DNA of 64,000 bases from CAVVAY01 sp963746465 (lineage in GTDB: Bacteria; Actinomycetota; Actinomycetes; JACCUZ01). This document shows positions 17,098-26,284 of this stretch, piece by piece. The stretch spans positions 558,001-622,000 of the forward strand of contig CAVVAY010000007.1 in assembly GCA_963746465.1 (NCBI GenBank), written 5' to 3'. The number at the start of each line of letters is the position of its first letter. Within the stretch, counting starts at the first letter, position 1. A model generated the notes under the pieces. That model worked only from the letters and a program-made list of their open reading frames with translations, was not told where the DNA came from and ran no database searches. Made by a program: the position numbers and the translations under genes.

Positions 17098-17625
17098 ATG
17101 TCTCTCGAGACCGACGAGACCTCCGGTGCGGCGGCACGCGTCGCCGTACCGGAGGTCCTGGTGGCCCTCGGTGTGGTGGCCCTCGGCGTGTTCACCATCG
17201 TGGACGCGCATCGGATCACCGTCCCGCTGAGCTCCAACGTGGTGGGGCCACGGGTCTTCCCGTACGCGGTCGGCGTCGCTCTCGCGGTCTCCGGTGTAGC
17301 GGTGCTGGTCGCCGCGCTTCGCGGGCGGCACGCGGACCCAGAGGCGGGGGAGGACATCGACGTCGACGCGCCCACCGACTGGGTCACCCTTGCCAAGGTG
17401 GTCGCGGGCTTCGCGCTGCATGTCGCCCTCGTCGACCGGCTGGGCTGGGCCCTGGCTGGTGCACTCCTGTTCACCGTGGTGGCCTGGGCCCTCGGCGGGC
17501 ACCCGCTCAAGGCCGCGGGCGTCGGTCTGCTGCTCGGCTTCTCGGTCCAGGCGCTCTTCGTCTCCGGGCTCGGCGTCACCCTTCCAGCCGGTCTCTTCGA
17601 CGGCGTGGGGCTCCTCCGTGGGTGA
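17098..17625 (+). CDS. tctB: Tripartite tricarboxylate transporter small membrane subunit
   Basis: A 175-residue protein with four predicted membrane helices, matching TctB, the small integral subunit of the tripartite tricarboxylate transporter. The segment NVVGPRVFPYAVGVALAVSG in the first third corresponds to the family's conserved GPRxFP region. It starts 2 bp after the tctC stop and its own end overlaps the tctA start, so the three are co-translated. No oddities. Confidence 0.88.
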   Translation: MSLETDETSGAAARVAVPEVLVALGVVALGVFTIVDAHRITVPLSSNVVGPRVFPYAVGVALAVSGVAVLVAALRGRHADPEAGEDIDVDAPTDWVTLAKVVAGFALHVALVDRLGWALAGALLFTVVAWALGGHPLKAAGVGLLLGFSVQALFVSGLGVTLPAGLFDGVGLLRG

Positions 17626-19132
17626 CATCGGATCGCTGCTGGACGGCTTCGGGGTGGCGCTCCAGCCGGCGTACCTCCTGTACGCCCTCATCGGCGTCAC
17701 CCTCGGGACCGCCGTGGGGGTGCTGCCCGGCATCGGGCCGGCGATGACGGTGGCGCTGCTCCTCCCGGTCACCTACAAGGTCGAGCCGACGGCCGCCTTC
17801 ATCATGTTCGCCGGCATCTACTACGGCGGCATGTACGGCGGGTCGACCACATCGATCCTGCTGAACACCCCTGGTGAGTCGTCATCGATCATCACTGCCC
17901 TCGAGGGCAACCGGATGGCGAAGTCCGGTCGAGGGGCTGCAGCCCTTGCCACCGCTGCGATCGGCTCGTTCGTCGCCGGGACGATCGCCACGATCGGCCT
18001 CACCCTGATCGCCCCCACACTGGCCGACCTCGCCGTGCAGCTCGGGTCGCCGGACTACGTTGCCCTCACGGTCGTCGCCCTGCTCACCGTGTCGGCCCTG
18101 CTCGGGTCCTCGGTATCGCGCGGAGTGGCCTCGCTGTCGGTCGGTCTTCTCATCGGCTTGGTCGGGACCGACAGCCTCACCGGGCAACGACGATTCACCT
18201 TCGGCTTCCCGGTGCTGGCCGACGGCATCGACGTCGTCACCTTTGCGGTCGGTGTGTTCGCGGTGGGCGAGGCGCTCTGGGTCGCGTCCCGGTTGCGCCA
18301 CGGGCCGTTGGAGATCATCCCGGCTGGCGGTTCGTGGATGACGCGGCAGGACTTCCGCCGGTCCTGGCGGCCCTGGCTTCGTGGGACCGCGCTTGGCTTC
18401 CCGATCGGCGCCATGCCGGCCGGCGGTGCCGAGATCCCGACCTTCCTCTCCTACGCGGTGGAGAAGAAGCTCTCGAAGCACAAGCACGAGTTCGGCACCG
18501 TCGGCGCGATCGAGGGCGTCGCCGGGCCGGAGGCGGCCAACAACGCGGCTGCGGCCGGGGTGCTGGTTCCGCTGCTCACTCTGGGTCTGCCGACGTCGGC
18601 CACGGCTGCCGTACTCATTGCTGCCTTCCAGAGCTACGGGATCCAGCCAGGCCCCCTGCTGTTCCAGAACGAAGGCCCTCTGGTCTGGGCGCTGATCGCC
18701 AGCCTGTACGTCGGCAACGTCCTGCTGCTGGTGCTCAACCTGCCGCTGGTCGGGCTATGGGTCCGGCTGCTGCGGATCCCGCGTCCTTACCTCTACGCAG
18801 GCATCCTGATGTTCGCGGCGCTCGGCGGCTACGCGCTCAACGGCGTTCGCACCGACCTCTGGGTGCTGCTGGGGATCGGCATCCTGGGCTACGTGATGCG
18901 GCGGTTCGGCTACCCGATCGCACCGGCGGTGATCGGGCTCATCCTCGGGCCGATCGCGGAGGAGCAGCTCCGGCGCACGCTGGCCATCAGCCAGGGCGAC
19001 GCCACGGCCTTGGTATCGAGTCCGTTCGCGGCCACGGTCTACACCCTGCTCGCCATCGGGACAGTGGTGACGTTGCTGCTTCGCCGGCGGGCCAAGCGGG
19101 CCGTCGAGCGGCTGGTGGAACCTGCCGCCTGA
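17618..19132 (+). CDS. tctA: Tripartite tricarboxylate transporter large membrane subunit
   Basis: A 504-residue multi-pass permease that imports the carboxylate delivered by TctC using an ion gradient. Family signatures are GVTLGTAVGVLPGIGPAMTV near the N-terminus, YYGGMYGGSTTSILLNTPGE near residue 70, and EGVAGPEAANNAAAAG followed by PLLTLGLPTSATAAVL in the second half. I placed the start at GTG 17618, overlapping the last 8 bases of tctB; this leaves the usual N-terminus, whereas the longer open frame would add residues encoded within tctB. It completes an intact tctCBA operon. Confidence 0.92.
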   Translation: MGDIGSLLDGFGVALQPAYLLYALIGVTLGTAVGVLPGIGPAMTVALLLPVTYKVEPTAAFIMFAGIYYGGMYGGSTTSILLNTPGESSSIITALEGNRMAKSGRGAAALATAAIGSFVAGTIATIGLTLIAPTLADLAVQLGSPDYVALTVVALLTVSALLGSSVSRGVASLSVGLLIGLVGTDSLTGQRRFTFGFPVLADGIDVVTFAVGVFAVGEALWVASRLRHGPLEIIPAGGSWMTRQDFRRSWRPWLRGTALGFPIGAMPAGGAEIPTFLSYAVEKKLSKHKHEFGTVGAIEGVAGPEAANNAAAAGVLVPLLTLGLPTSATAAVLIAAFQSYGIQPGPLLFQNEGPLVWALIASLYVGNVLLLVLNLPLVGLWVRLLRIPRPYLYAGILMFAALGGYALNGVRTDLWVLLGIGILGYVMRRFGYPIAPAVIGLILGPIAEEQLRRTLAISQGDATALVSSPFAATVYTLLAIGTVVTLLLRRRAKRAVERLVEPAA

Positions 19133-19325
19133 CAAGACGGGCGGTCGGTCCGGGTATCACCAACCAGCAAAGTCGGTCCGTCCTACGAGGAGCCGCGACC
19201 GTGACCCGGCACCGATGAGTTCTCAGGTGTCCCACGGTCTGTATGGGTGGCGCCTTTCAACTCCAGAGAACTTCGTTGGAGCACGGACGATGACTCGCCT
19301 CTTGCTCCGGAACCAGAGGTGCGCA

Positions 19326-19529
19326 ATGTGCTCACACCAGCCTCCGTGCCCGTCCGCAGACCGGCCGGACCACGCCGCCGCTCACATCCGCGCGGCACAC
19401 CCGGAGCAGGGGTGGAACCTCCTCTGCAACGGCGTCATCGTCTTCGACGACGGCGGCGAGCTGCTGCCCGGCGGCCGGCTCACCGCGCCGCGACCCGCAA
19501 GCGTCCTCCGGCCGCGGCTCGCGGCCTGA
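19326..19529 (+). CDS. DUF5999-family small Cys-containing protein
   Basis: A 67-residue protein matching a short family (DUF5999) that I know mainly from streptomycetes and relatives. The core is MCSHQPPCPSADRPDHAAAH, then HPEQGWNLLCNGVIVFDDGG. Three cysteines and several histidines suggest a metal site, but function is unknown. I chose ATG 19326 because AGAGG lies 8-9 nt upstream and the family begins with MC-H-PPCP; an ATG at 19290 would add 12 residues. It stands alone between tctA and a convergent ABC exporter. The 193 bp upstream hold nothing else that I recognise. Confidence 0.7.
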   Translation: MCSHQPPCPSADRPDHAAAHIRAAHPEQGWNLLCNGVIVFDDGGELLPGGRLTAPRPASVLRPRLAA

Positions 19530-19543
19530 TCGGGGTGAGGACG

Positions 19544-19636
19544 ATGACCCAGGTCCAGATCCGCCGCCCCGTGCGCACCACCGCTGCTGTGCAGCCCGAC
19601 CGCCGGACGCCGTCCGGCCGCCTGCTGCCCTTCTGA
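19544..19636 (+). CDS. Possible 30-residue basic peptide
   Basis: ATG 19544, preceded by GTGAGG, opens a 30-codon frame (MTQVQIRRPVRTTAAVQPDR to GRLLPF) ending 14 bp before a strong terminator. It is rich in Arg and lies 14 bp after the DUF5999 gene, so it may be co-transcribed. I recognise no homologue; it may be chance. Confidence 0.25.
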   Translation: MTQVQIRRPVRTTAAVQPDRRTPSGRLLPF

Positions 19637-19649
19637 CCCCGGACGCCGA

Positions 19650-19685
19650 GCGGCCCGGCAGAGCCGCGAGGCTCCACCGGGCCGC
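19650..19685. terminator. Stem-loop between convergent genes
   Basis: A perfect 9-bp GCGGCCCGG/CCGGGCCGC stem (19650-19658 with 19677-19685) continues after a small bulge into GAGCC/GGCTC. It sits between the DUF5999 gene and the convergent FtsX-type permease. Confidence 0.7.
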
Positions 19686-19701
19686 CTGGCCGACGTCTCG
19701 A

Positions 19702-22248
19702 TCAGTCGGTGACCACCGCCTTGAGGACGTCGACCCGGCTGGCCGAGCGGCCCGGGCCGACTGCGGCAACGACGCCGGCGACCGCTGCCGCCACGACGTA
19801 CAGGCTGATCGACTGCCACGGCACGGACACCGACTTGATGCCCTCGTCCTTGAGCGCCTGGGCGAGCACCAGCCCCAGACCCGTGCCGAGCACCGCACCG
19901 GATGCCGCGCCGATCAGTGAGATCACCACGGACTCCCAGCGCACCATCTGCCGGACCTGCGACTTGGTCATGCCGACCGCACGCAGCAGGCCCAGCTCGC
20001 GGGTCCGCTCGTACACCGACAGCGCCAGGGTGTTGACGATGCCGAGCAGCGCGATGAAGACCGCCAGCAGCAGCATCACCGTGACGAAGGTGAGCAGCTG
20101 GTCGATGAAACCGGCCGCCTCCTTCTCGAACTCCTCCTGGGTGAGGATCTTGGCGTCCGGGTGGTTCGCCAGTGCCGTTTCGATCCGCTGCTTCACCTCT
20201 CCGAGGTCCGCGCCCTTGTCGAGCAGGACGAGCGCGGTGCTGTCGAGGTGACTGCCGGCCAGGACGTCCTGCCCAGCAATGCTGATCAGGTACGTCGAGT
20301 CGGCGAAGCCGCCCGTCTGGTCGAAGATCCCAGCGACCTTGAGGTCGTGCTTCCCGGTTGCGGCGAACTCGGCCGGAACGGTGGAGCCGACCGTGAGGTG
20401 CGACGCCGTCGCGGTCTTCTTCGCCACCAGGACGCCATCGGCGCCCAGGTCCTGCACCGAACCCGACGAGAGGTTGAGGGTCAACGTCTCCTCGGCGGTG
20501 GCCGGGTCCAGCGAGTTGTAAGCCTGGTCGGCACCATCGATCCGAGCAATGCCCCAGCCCATGGCTGACGCAGCCCGGACCCCGGGAACGGCAGCCACGG
20601 CCTTGGTTGCCGTGGGGCTGAAGCCCTCGGAGCCGGTGCTGGCCCGCGCCAGGTACAGGTCGGCGGTGGTGGAGCTCTTGATCAGGCCGGAGAACGAGGC
20701 CTTCAGCGATGCCGAGAAGACGCCCATGCTGATCACCAGGGTGAGGCCGATCATCAGAGCAGTAGCTGTCGACGCCGTACGACGCGGGTTGCGCATCGCG
20801 TTCTGACGGGCCAGGTCGCCGGGAACGCCGCGGAGGCGCAGCGGCCAGCCGATCGCTGCCGCGAGTGGCCGGGCGGCCACCGGTGCCAGCGTGATGACGC
20901 CGATCAGAGCCAGCGGCACACCGAGCCCGATCAGCTTGGCGCTGCCGTCGCCGTACAGCGCGTTCAGCACGCCGGCGACACCGCCGACCAGCGCAAGCCC
21001 GCCGATGACCAGGCGCTTCTTCGACGGCGGACGCGAGCCGGGGGTGGCCTCGCGCAGCGCCTCGACCGGAAGCACCTTGGTGGCCCTGCGGGCCGGCACG
21101 AGTGCCGCCACGAGAGTCACGACGGTGCCGACGAGGATGGAGACCCAGATGGTGCGGGGCTCGATCTGCGTCGAGGTCGTGGGCAAGGTGAAGCCGAGGA
21201 ACGCCATCAGCGCGTTCAGACCCTTGGCCACGCCGATGCCCAGGGCGACTCCGACAGCGGAGGCGCCGACGCCGAGCAGCAGGGCCTCGCCGAGCAGGTT
21301 CTTGAGCACCTGACGTCGAGTCGCACCGACGGCACGCAGGAGAGCGATCTCCCGGGACCGCTGGGTCACGATCATGGTGAACGTGTTCCAGATGATGAAC
21401 GAGCCGACGAAAAGCGCGATGCCGGCGAAGATCATGAACATGATCGTCACCATCTTCAGGCTCTCGGCGACCGCGTCAGCGTTCTCCTTGGCGACGTGCG
21501 CCCCGGTGACTGCCTCGGCGGTGTCCGGTACGGCCGCGTCAAGGCGCTTGGCAAGCTCCTTGTCGGAGACGCCGGCCGCAGCCCGCACGTTGATGGCGTC
21601 GAACGAGTCGGGGGACTCGAGCACCTTCTGAGCGGTCGCGGTGTCGAAGTACGCCGACGTCGAACCGCCGAGGTTCTTCTCGCCGCCGAACTCGACGATG
21701 CCGACGACGGTGAACTCCTGCGTCGGGCCGCGGAACAGGATGTTGATGTCCGAGCCGAGCGGGATGTCGTGCTTCTCCGCCGAGGTGGCGTCGATGACGA
21801 CTTCGTGCGGCCCGCGCGGCGCGTGACCGCTGCTGAGGTTCACGTCACCGCGCAGGGTGACGTCGCGGGGCAGGCTGTAACCCTGGGTGGGGGCACCGCC
21901 CTCGGTGAGTACGGCCTTGCCCTCGGTGTCGGTCAGCAGGGCGTACCCGGTGACGCTGCCCTCGGCGACGCGGACGCCGTCGACGGCCTTGACCTGGTTG
22001 AGCACGGAGGCCGCGATGGGACCGCGGGTGAGGCCGCTGCCTTCGGCCTGCTTGTAGGCGGCCTCGGTGCGGACGACGGCGTCGGTACCGGCGCCGATCT
22101 TGCCGAACAGCTGGGTGAATGCGAGCGACATGGTGTCGGTGAGGATGAGAGTGCCGGCGAGGAACGCGACGCCGAGCGCGATGGAGGCGGTGGTCAGGAC
22201 GAGGCGCACCTTGTGCGCGATCATCCCCCGCAAGGTCGATGCGAACAT
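19702..22248 (-). CDS. FtsX/MacB-type ABC transporter permease
   Basis: An 848-residue permease of the type VII/MacB superfamily, acting as a mechanotransmitter or lipoprotein/antibiotic exporter rather than a channel. The N-terminal TM (VRLVLTTASIALGVAFLAGTL) is followed by a large extracellular MacB-type periplasmic-core domain. A first FtsX helix block contains ALLRAVGATRRQVLKNLLGE. A second core domain then follows, and a second FtsX block contains LGLLRAVGMTKSQVRQMVRW. The partner ATPase gene lies 5 bp upstream (22254-23006) on the same strand. The substrate is not evident. Confidence 0.88.
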   Translation of the reverse strand: MFASTLRGMIAHKVRLVLTTASIALGVAFLAGTLILTDTMSLAFTQLFGKIGAGTDAVVRTEAAYKQAEGSGLTRGPIAASVLNQVKAVDGVRVAEGSVTGYALLTDTEGKAVLTEGGAPTQGYSLPRDVTLRGDVNLSSGHAPRGPHEVVIDATSAEKHDIPLGSDINILFRGPTQEFTVVGIVEFGGEKNLGGSTSAYFDTATAQKVLESPDSFDAINVRAAAGVSDKELAKRLDAAVPDTAEAVTGAHVAKENADAVAESLKMVTIMFMIFAGIALFVGSFIIWNTFTMIVTQRSREIALLRAVGATRRQVLKNLLGEALLLGVGASAVGVALGIGVAKGLNALMAFLGFTLPTTSTQIEPRTIWVSILVGTVVTLVAALVPARRATKVLPVEALREATPGSRPPSKKRLVIGGLALVGGVAGVLNALYGDGSAKLIGLGVPLALIGVITLAPVAARPLAAAIGWPLRLRGVPGDLARQNAMRNPRRTASTATALMIGLTLVISMGVFSASLKASFSGLIKSSTTADLYLARASTGSEGFSPTATKAVAAVPGVRAASAMGWGIARIDGADQAYNSLDPATAEETLTLNLSSGSVQDLGADGVLVAKKTATASHLTVGSTVPAEFAATGKHDLKVAGIFDQTGGFADSTYLISIAGQDVLAGSHLDSTALVLLDKGADLGEVKQRIETALANHPDAKILTQEEFEKEAAGFIDQLLTFVTVMLLLAVFIALLGIVNTLALSVYERTRELGLLRAVGMTKSQVRQMVRWESVVISLIGAASGAVLGTGLGLVLAQALKDEGIKSVSVPWQSISLYVVAAAVAGVVAAVGPGRSASRVDVLKAVVTD

Positions 22249-22253
22249 GGCGG

Positions 22254-23006
22254 TCAGGCCCCCAGGCGCTTCATGTAGTCGAGCACGGAGTCAGCGGTGG
22301 GCTCGGTCATCTCGTCGACGATCTTTCCGTCGGCGAGGAACAGCACCCGGTCGGCATAGCTGGCAGCGACCGGGTCGTGGGTGACCATGACGACGGTCTG
22401 GTCGAGCTCCTTGACGGCCTTCTTGAGGAAGCCGAGCAGCTCCGCGCCGGACTTGGAGTCGAGGGCACCGGTCGGTTCGTCCGCGAAGACGATCTGCGGC
22501 CTGCTGGCGAGAGCGCGGGCTGCCGCCACGCGCTGCTGCTGGCCGCCGGAGAGCTGCGACGGCCGGTGCGACAGGCGCTCGGTGAGGCCCACCGTCTCGA
22601 CGATCGACTGCACCCAGAAGGCGTCCGGCTTGCGGCCGGCGATCTTGATCGGCAGCACGATGTTCTCCGCCGCAGTCAAGGTGGGCAGCAGGTTGAACGA
22701 CTGGAAGATGAAGCCGATCTGGTCGCGGCGCAGCAGAGTCAGCGCCTTGTCCTTGAGCTTGGTGATTTCGGTGTCGCCGACGTAGATCTCGCCTGAGCTC
22801 GGCCGGTCGAGCCCGGCTAGGACGTGCAGCAGGGTCGACTTGCCGGAGCCGGACGGCCCCATGATCGCGGTGAACTCACCGGCGGCGAGGCTGACGCTGA
22901 CGTCGTCGAGGGCGTGCACGGCGTTGTCGCCGGAACCGTAGGACTTGCTGACGTTCGCCGCTCGTGCGGCGGACCTCGTGAGGCTGGCGGTCGTGAGGGT
23001 GGTCAT
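22254..23006 (-). CDS. MacB/LolD-type ABC transporter ATP-binding protein
   Basis: A 250-residue ATPase with Walker A GPSGSGKST, signature LSGGQQQRVAAARAL, Walker B VFADEPTGALD and the H-loop THDP. These are typical of LolD/MacB ATPases that pair with FtsX-type permeases. The start ATG at 23006 has AGGAG 6-7 nt upstream, and upstream translation is not conserved. The permease gene follows after 5 bp. The 395-bp upstream region contains a GCCGCC/GGCGGC hairpin close to the start and a 23-nt-arm inverted repeat farther up. Confidence 0.88.
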   Translation of the reverse strand: MTTLTTASLTRSAARAANVSKSYGSGDNAVHALDDVSVSLAAGEFTAIMGPSGSGKSTLLHVLAGLDRPSSGEIYVGDTEITKLKDKALTLLRRDQIGFIFQSFNLLPTLTAAENIVLPIKIAGRKPDAFWVQSIVETVGLTERLSHRPSQLSGGQQQRVAAARALASRPQIVFADEPTGALDSKSGAELLGFLKKAVKELDQTVVMVTHDPVAASYADRVLFLADGKIVDEMTEPTADSVLDYMKRLGA

Positions 23007-23401
23007 GAGGGCTCCTGGGACGTGGTCCGCCGCCCGAGTAGGCGGCCTGTTCTCCAGGAAAGGGGTTACGGCGTCGCCGCCCCATGGGGCTGGACGCTGG
23101 ATCGAGGCGGCTGGCACCCAGGTGCGCGGGTGCTCTCCCCCCGAAGCCGGGTTTCGCATGATCGGAGCGGGTCGGGGCCAGGCCGAGCCCAGGAACTGCT
23201 CCGATCATGCGGAATCCGGCGGCGAGAGGGTCGGATCTGGCGGCGGCTGGCGCGGCCGGTGGCGGCGGGCACGGGTGCCCATCTCGAGCCTGCGCAGCGC
23301 AGGCCAAGGAGAGGGGTCACCGGCAACCTGGGCGCCGGACGCGTCGGCCTGGTTGCTCCCGCGGCCGGTCAGCCGGGTGCAGCAGACGGAAAGTGCAGCT
23401 G
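23007..23401. other. Gene-free stretch upstream of the MacB-type operon
   Basis: No credible gene on either strand. It contains the small hairpin at about 23027-23046 and the long inverted repeat at 23146-23220. It lies between two genes on the minus strand, so it must hold the ABC operon promoter and the end of the zinc-ribbon transcript. Confidence 0.6.
23146..23220. repeat. Inverted repeat, 23-nt arms around GCATGATCGGAGC
   Basis: The left arm 23146-23168 and right arm 23198-23220 share a perfect 13-bp core (GCATGATCGGAGC/GCTCCGATCATGC) and pair outward with few mismatches to GCCGG/CCGGC. The spacer is 29 nt. It could be a structured RNA, a terminator for the zinc-ribbon transcript, or a REP-like dispersed element. 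Confidence 0.7.
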
Positions 23402-23719
23402 TCAGCAGGTGCACTCGTCGGCGACGCAGTCGAGGCCGATCATCAGGTCGATCAGGTCGTCCTCGGTGAGGGCGGGACCATCGTGGGTCTCCAGCGCCTC
23501 CGCGGGGAGGTTGACCTCCTCTACCGGGAGCAGCTGCAGGAGCACGGACAGGGTCTCGTCGTCGACGAAGTGCCGCTCGACGACCTGGCACTCCGGGCAG
23601 CGGAACGCGAAATGGGTGCGCTCCCGGGGCTCCGCCATGACCAGCCACATCTGCTCGGCGAGCAGGTCGACGTCGCCGCACCTGGCGCAGCGGGTGGTGA
23701 TGAGCGAGTCGACGTTCAT
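23402..23719 (-). CDS. Zinc-ribbon hypothetical protein
   Basis: A 105-residue soluble protein with two CxxC knuckles, RCARCG (Cys11, Cys14) and RCPECQ (Cys41, Cys44), that should bind one zinc, followed by an acidic Leu-rich region. The extreme C-terminus DCVADECTC adds three more cysteines. I chose ATG 23719 because AGGAG is well placed upstream; the longer frame has no support. I do not recognise a named family. It is divergent from the MMPL transporter at 23993 and could be a regulator or metal-dependent adaptor, but this is only positional. Confidence 0.65.
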   Translation of the reverse strand: MNVDSLITTRCARCGDVDLLAEQMWLVMAEPRERTHFAFRCPECQVVERHFVDDETLSVLLQLLPVEEVNLPAEALETHDGPALTEDDLIDLMIGLDCVADECTC

Positions 23720-23992
23720 CGTTGCTCCTGAGGTAGGTAGGTCTCGTAGCGGGCTTGCCATCAAGGTAGGAACCGCGGCGGCCGCCGACGATGTTGTGGC
23801 CCACACGGCCGGGTGTGGTCACCACCCCTACCGGTGGCGGCCACCCGTCAGTGCTCGTGTGGCTGCCCCTGAGCACCGTTCGGTCTGCGCCATGGGCGCC
23901 TCTCCTGCCGCTCCCTACTTTCGAGTGAGCGGTTCCGCCAGCGTGGCGGCCCGGTCCCACTCACCAGCCCGTTCGGGCAGGAAAGGCTTGCC

Positions 23993-26197
23993 ATGTCTCG
24001 CGTTCTGTACCGGATCGGCCACTTCGCCGGTCGCCACCCGTGGCGGGTCCTCGCCGCCTGGGTGCTCATCGCCGTGACTGCGGTGATGCTCAACTCGTCC
24101 TTCGGCGGTGCTCCCGACGAGCACTTCACTATCCCCGGTGCGGAGTCGCAGCGTGCGGCCGACGCCATCGAGGCCCGCTTCCCCCAGGAGACGCTCAACA
24201 CCTCCAACGTCGTCTTCCACGACGAGAACGGCCTCACCCAGCCGGCCGTCAAGGCCGCTGTCCAGCAGGCCGTGACCCAGCTGGCCGAGGGCAAGCACGT
24301 GATCGACGTCGCTGATCCCTACGACCCCCGCGGCCCCACCGTGAGCAAGGACGGCACGACCGCGTTCGTCACGGTGGCCTTTGACACCCAGGACATCGAC
24401 ACCACCGACTTCGACGCCGCACAGAAGGCCGTCCAGGTCGCGCGTGACGCCGGCGTCCAGGTCGAGTACGACCAGGGTCTGGGCTACCTGGCCAACGATG
24501 CAGCGCCAGGCAGCGAGAAGATCGGCATCCTGGTCGCGGTCGTCGTGCTGGCCATCGCATTCGGTTCGCTGGTCGCGATGAGCCTGCCGATCGTGGTCGC
24601 GCTGGTCGGGCTGCTCGTCGGCCTCAGCTCGATCGGCCTGGTCCAGGGCTTCCTCGCCGTCCCGGAGATCGCCACCATCGTGGCGATGATGATGGGTCTC
24701 GGCGTCGGCATCGACTACGCCCTGTTCATCCTGGCCCGCCACCGTCAGACCCTCGAGTCGGGTGCCACGGTGCCCGAGGCGATCGGCCGGGCCAACGCCA
24801 CCGCCGGACTCTCGGTGCTGTTCGCGGGCACCACTGTCGTCCTCGCGATCGCCGGCCTGCAGGTTTCCGGCATCCCGATGATGACGATGATGGGCTGGGC
24901 CTCGGCCCTGATGGTCGCCATCACGATGGTTGCCGCCGTCACCCTGCTGCCCGCCCTGCTCGGCATCGCCGGCAAGCGGGTCAACAGCCTCCGGGTGCCG
25001 TTCATCAAGCAGAAGCCGGCCAACAACCCGCGGTCGAAGTCGGCACGGTGGACGGCCAAGGTCGTCGCCAAGCCGGTCCGCTACGGCGCTGTGGCGGCCA
25101 TCGTCCTGGCCGTGCTGGCCATCCCGACGTTCTCGATGCGGCTCGGCTTCCCCGACGCCGGCAACGACTCTGCCGGGAGCACCACCCGTGAGGCCTACGA
25201 CCTGATGGCCGACAAGTACGGCGCCGGTGTCAACGGCCCGCTGGCGGTCGTGGTCGAGACCCATGGCTCACCGAAGGCAGCTGCCGTGATCGGTGACCTG
25301 GCCGAGGGCCTCGCCGCCGACAAGGGCGTCGCCTCGGTGGACGAGCCCACCTTCTCGCCGAAGAAAGACCTGGCGATCATCAGCCTGACGCCGACCACGG
25401 CACCGCAGGACGCCAAGACCTCCGCGCTGCTCGAGCGACTCCGGACGGACGTCGTGCCTGCCGCGGTCGGCGACACCACTGTCGAGGTGTCGGTCACCGG
25501 CTCCACGGCGATGGTCGAGGACATCTCCTCGAGGCTGCAGCAGCGGATGCCGTACTTCCTGGCAGCCGTCATCGGCCTGGCGTTCCTGGTGCTGATGCTG
25601 GTGTTCCGGTCCGTGCTGGTGCCGCTGAAGGCCGCGCTGCTCAACGTGTTCAGCGTCGGTGCGGCGTACGGCGTGGTCGTGGCCATCTTCCAGTGGGGCT
25701 GGGGTGCCAGCCTGATCGGCGTGCACGAGACGGTGCCGATCATGCCGCTGGCTCCGATGTTGATGTTCGCGATCCTGTTCGGCCTGTCGATGGACTACGA
25801 GGTGTTCCTGCTGAGCCGGGTCCGTGAGCAGTACCTGAAGCACCGCGAGCCCAAGCGCGCGGTCGTCGAGGGTGTCGGCTCCACGGCGCGGGTCATCACC
25901 AGCGCGGCACTCATCATGATCTCGGTCTTCGGGGCGTTCATCCTGGACACCGACATCGTGGCCAAGATGTTCGGTGTCGGCCTCGCCGTCGCCGTCCTGC
26001 TGGACGTGACCTTGGTCCGGATGGTGCTGGTCCCGGCGGCGATGAGCCTGCTCGGGCACCGGGCCTGGTGGCTGCCGAACTGGCTGGACCGCCTGCTCCC
26101 GAACATCGACCTCGAGGGCAGCGACGACCACAGCGACCTCGACGCCGAGCTCGTCGAGCTCAGCGAGTCGGAGGAGCGCAAGGCCGCGCAGGTCTGA
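23993..26197 (+). CDS. MMPL-family RND transporter
   Basis: An intact 734-residue MMPL transporter with two repeats of one plus five helices and two extracytoplasmic domains. The first repeat has GLGVGIDYALFILARHRQ, and the second LFGLSMDYEVFLLSRVREQY; the Asp-Tyr pairs are the expected proton-relay residues. It is a paralogue of the gene at 8264. AGGAAAGG precedes the ATG. A perfect 15-bp terminator hairpin follows. Upstream lies a GGTGTGGTCACCACC element. Likely cargo is a lipid or a toxic amphiphile; sequence cannot decide. Confidence 0.92.
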   Translation: MSRVLYRIGHFAGRHPWRVLAAWVLIAVTAVMLNSSFGGAPDEHFTIPGAESQRAADAIEARFPQETLNTSNVVFHDENGLTQPAVKAAVQQAVTQLAEGKHVIDVADPYDPRGPTVSKDGTTAFVTVAFDTQDIDTTDFDAAQKAVQVARDAGVQVEYDQGLGYLANDAAPGSEKIGILVAVVVLAIAFGSLVAMSLPIVVALVGLLVGLSSIGLVQGFLAVPEIATIVAMMMGLGVGIDYALFILARHRQTLESGATVPEAIGRANATAGLSVLFAGTTVVLAIAGLQVSGIPMMTMMGWASALMVAITMVAAVTLLPALLGIAGKRVNSLRVPFIKQKPANNPRSKSARWTAKVVAKPVRYGAVAAIVLAVLAIPTFSMRLGFPDAGNDSAGSTTREAYDLMADKYGAGVNGPLAVVVETHGSPKAAAVIGDLAEGLAADKGVASVDEPTFSPKKDLAIISLTPTTAPQDAKTSALLERLRTDVVPAAVGDTTVEVSVTGSTAMVEDISSRLQQRMPYFLAAVIGLAFLVLMLVFRSVLVPLKAALLNVFSVGAAYGVVVAIFQWGWGASLIGVHETVPIMPLAPMLMFAILFGLSMDYEVFLLSRVREQYLKHREPKRAVVEGVGSTARVITSAALIMISVFGAFILDTDIVAKMFGVGLAVAVLLDVTLVRMVLVPAAMSLLGHRAWWLPNWLDRLLPNIDLEGSDDHSDLDAELVELSESEERKAAQV

Positions 26198-26206
26198 CTT
26201 ACCCCG

Positions 26207-26245
26207 CCCTGGTGCGGCCGGTCCACCGGCCGGCCGCACCAGGGG
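26207..26245 (+). terminator. Stem-loop terminator after the MMPL gene
   Basis: A perfect 15-bp stem CCCTGGTGCGGCCGG/CCGGCCGCACCAGGG (26207-26221 with 26230-26244) has an 8-nt loop, 9 bp after the MMPL stop. Confidence 0.8.
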
Positions 26246-26284
26246 CACCACCCCTGACCACCCTGACATCCCAAGGAGACAGCG

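Noticed and set aside
19247..19636. 129-codon frame overlapping the DUF5999 gene
   Set aside because: Out of frame with the recognised protein; only its last 30 codons could form a separate peptide.
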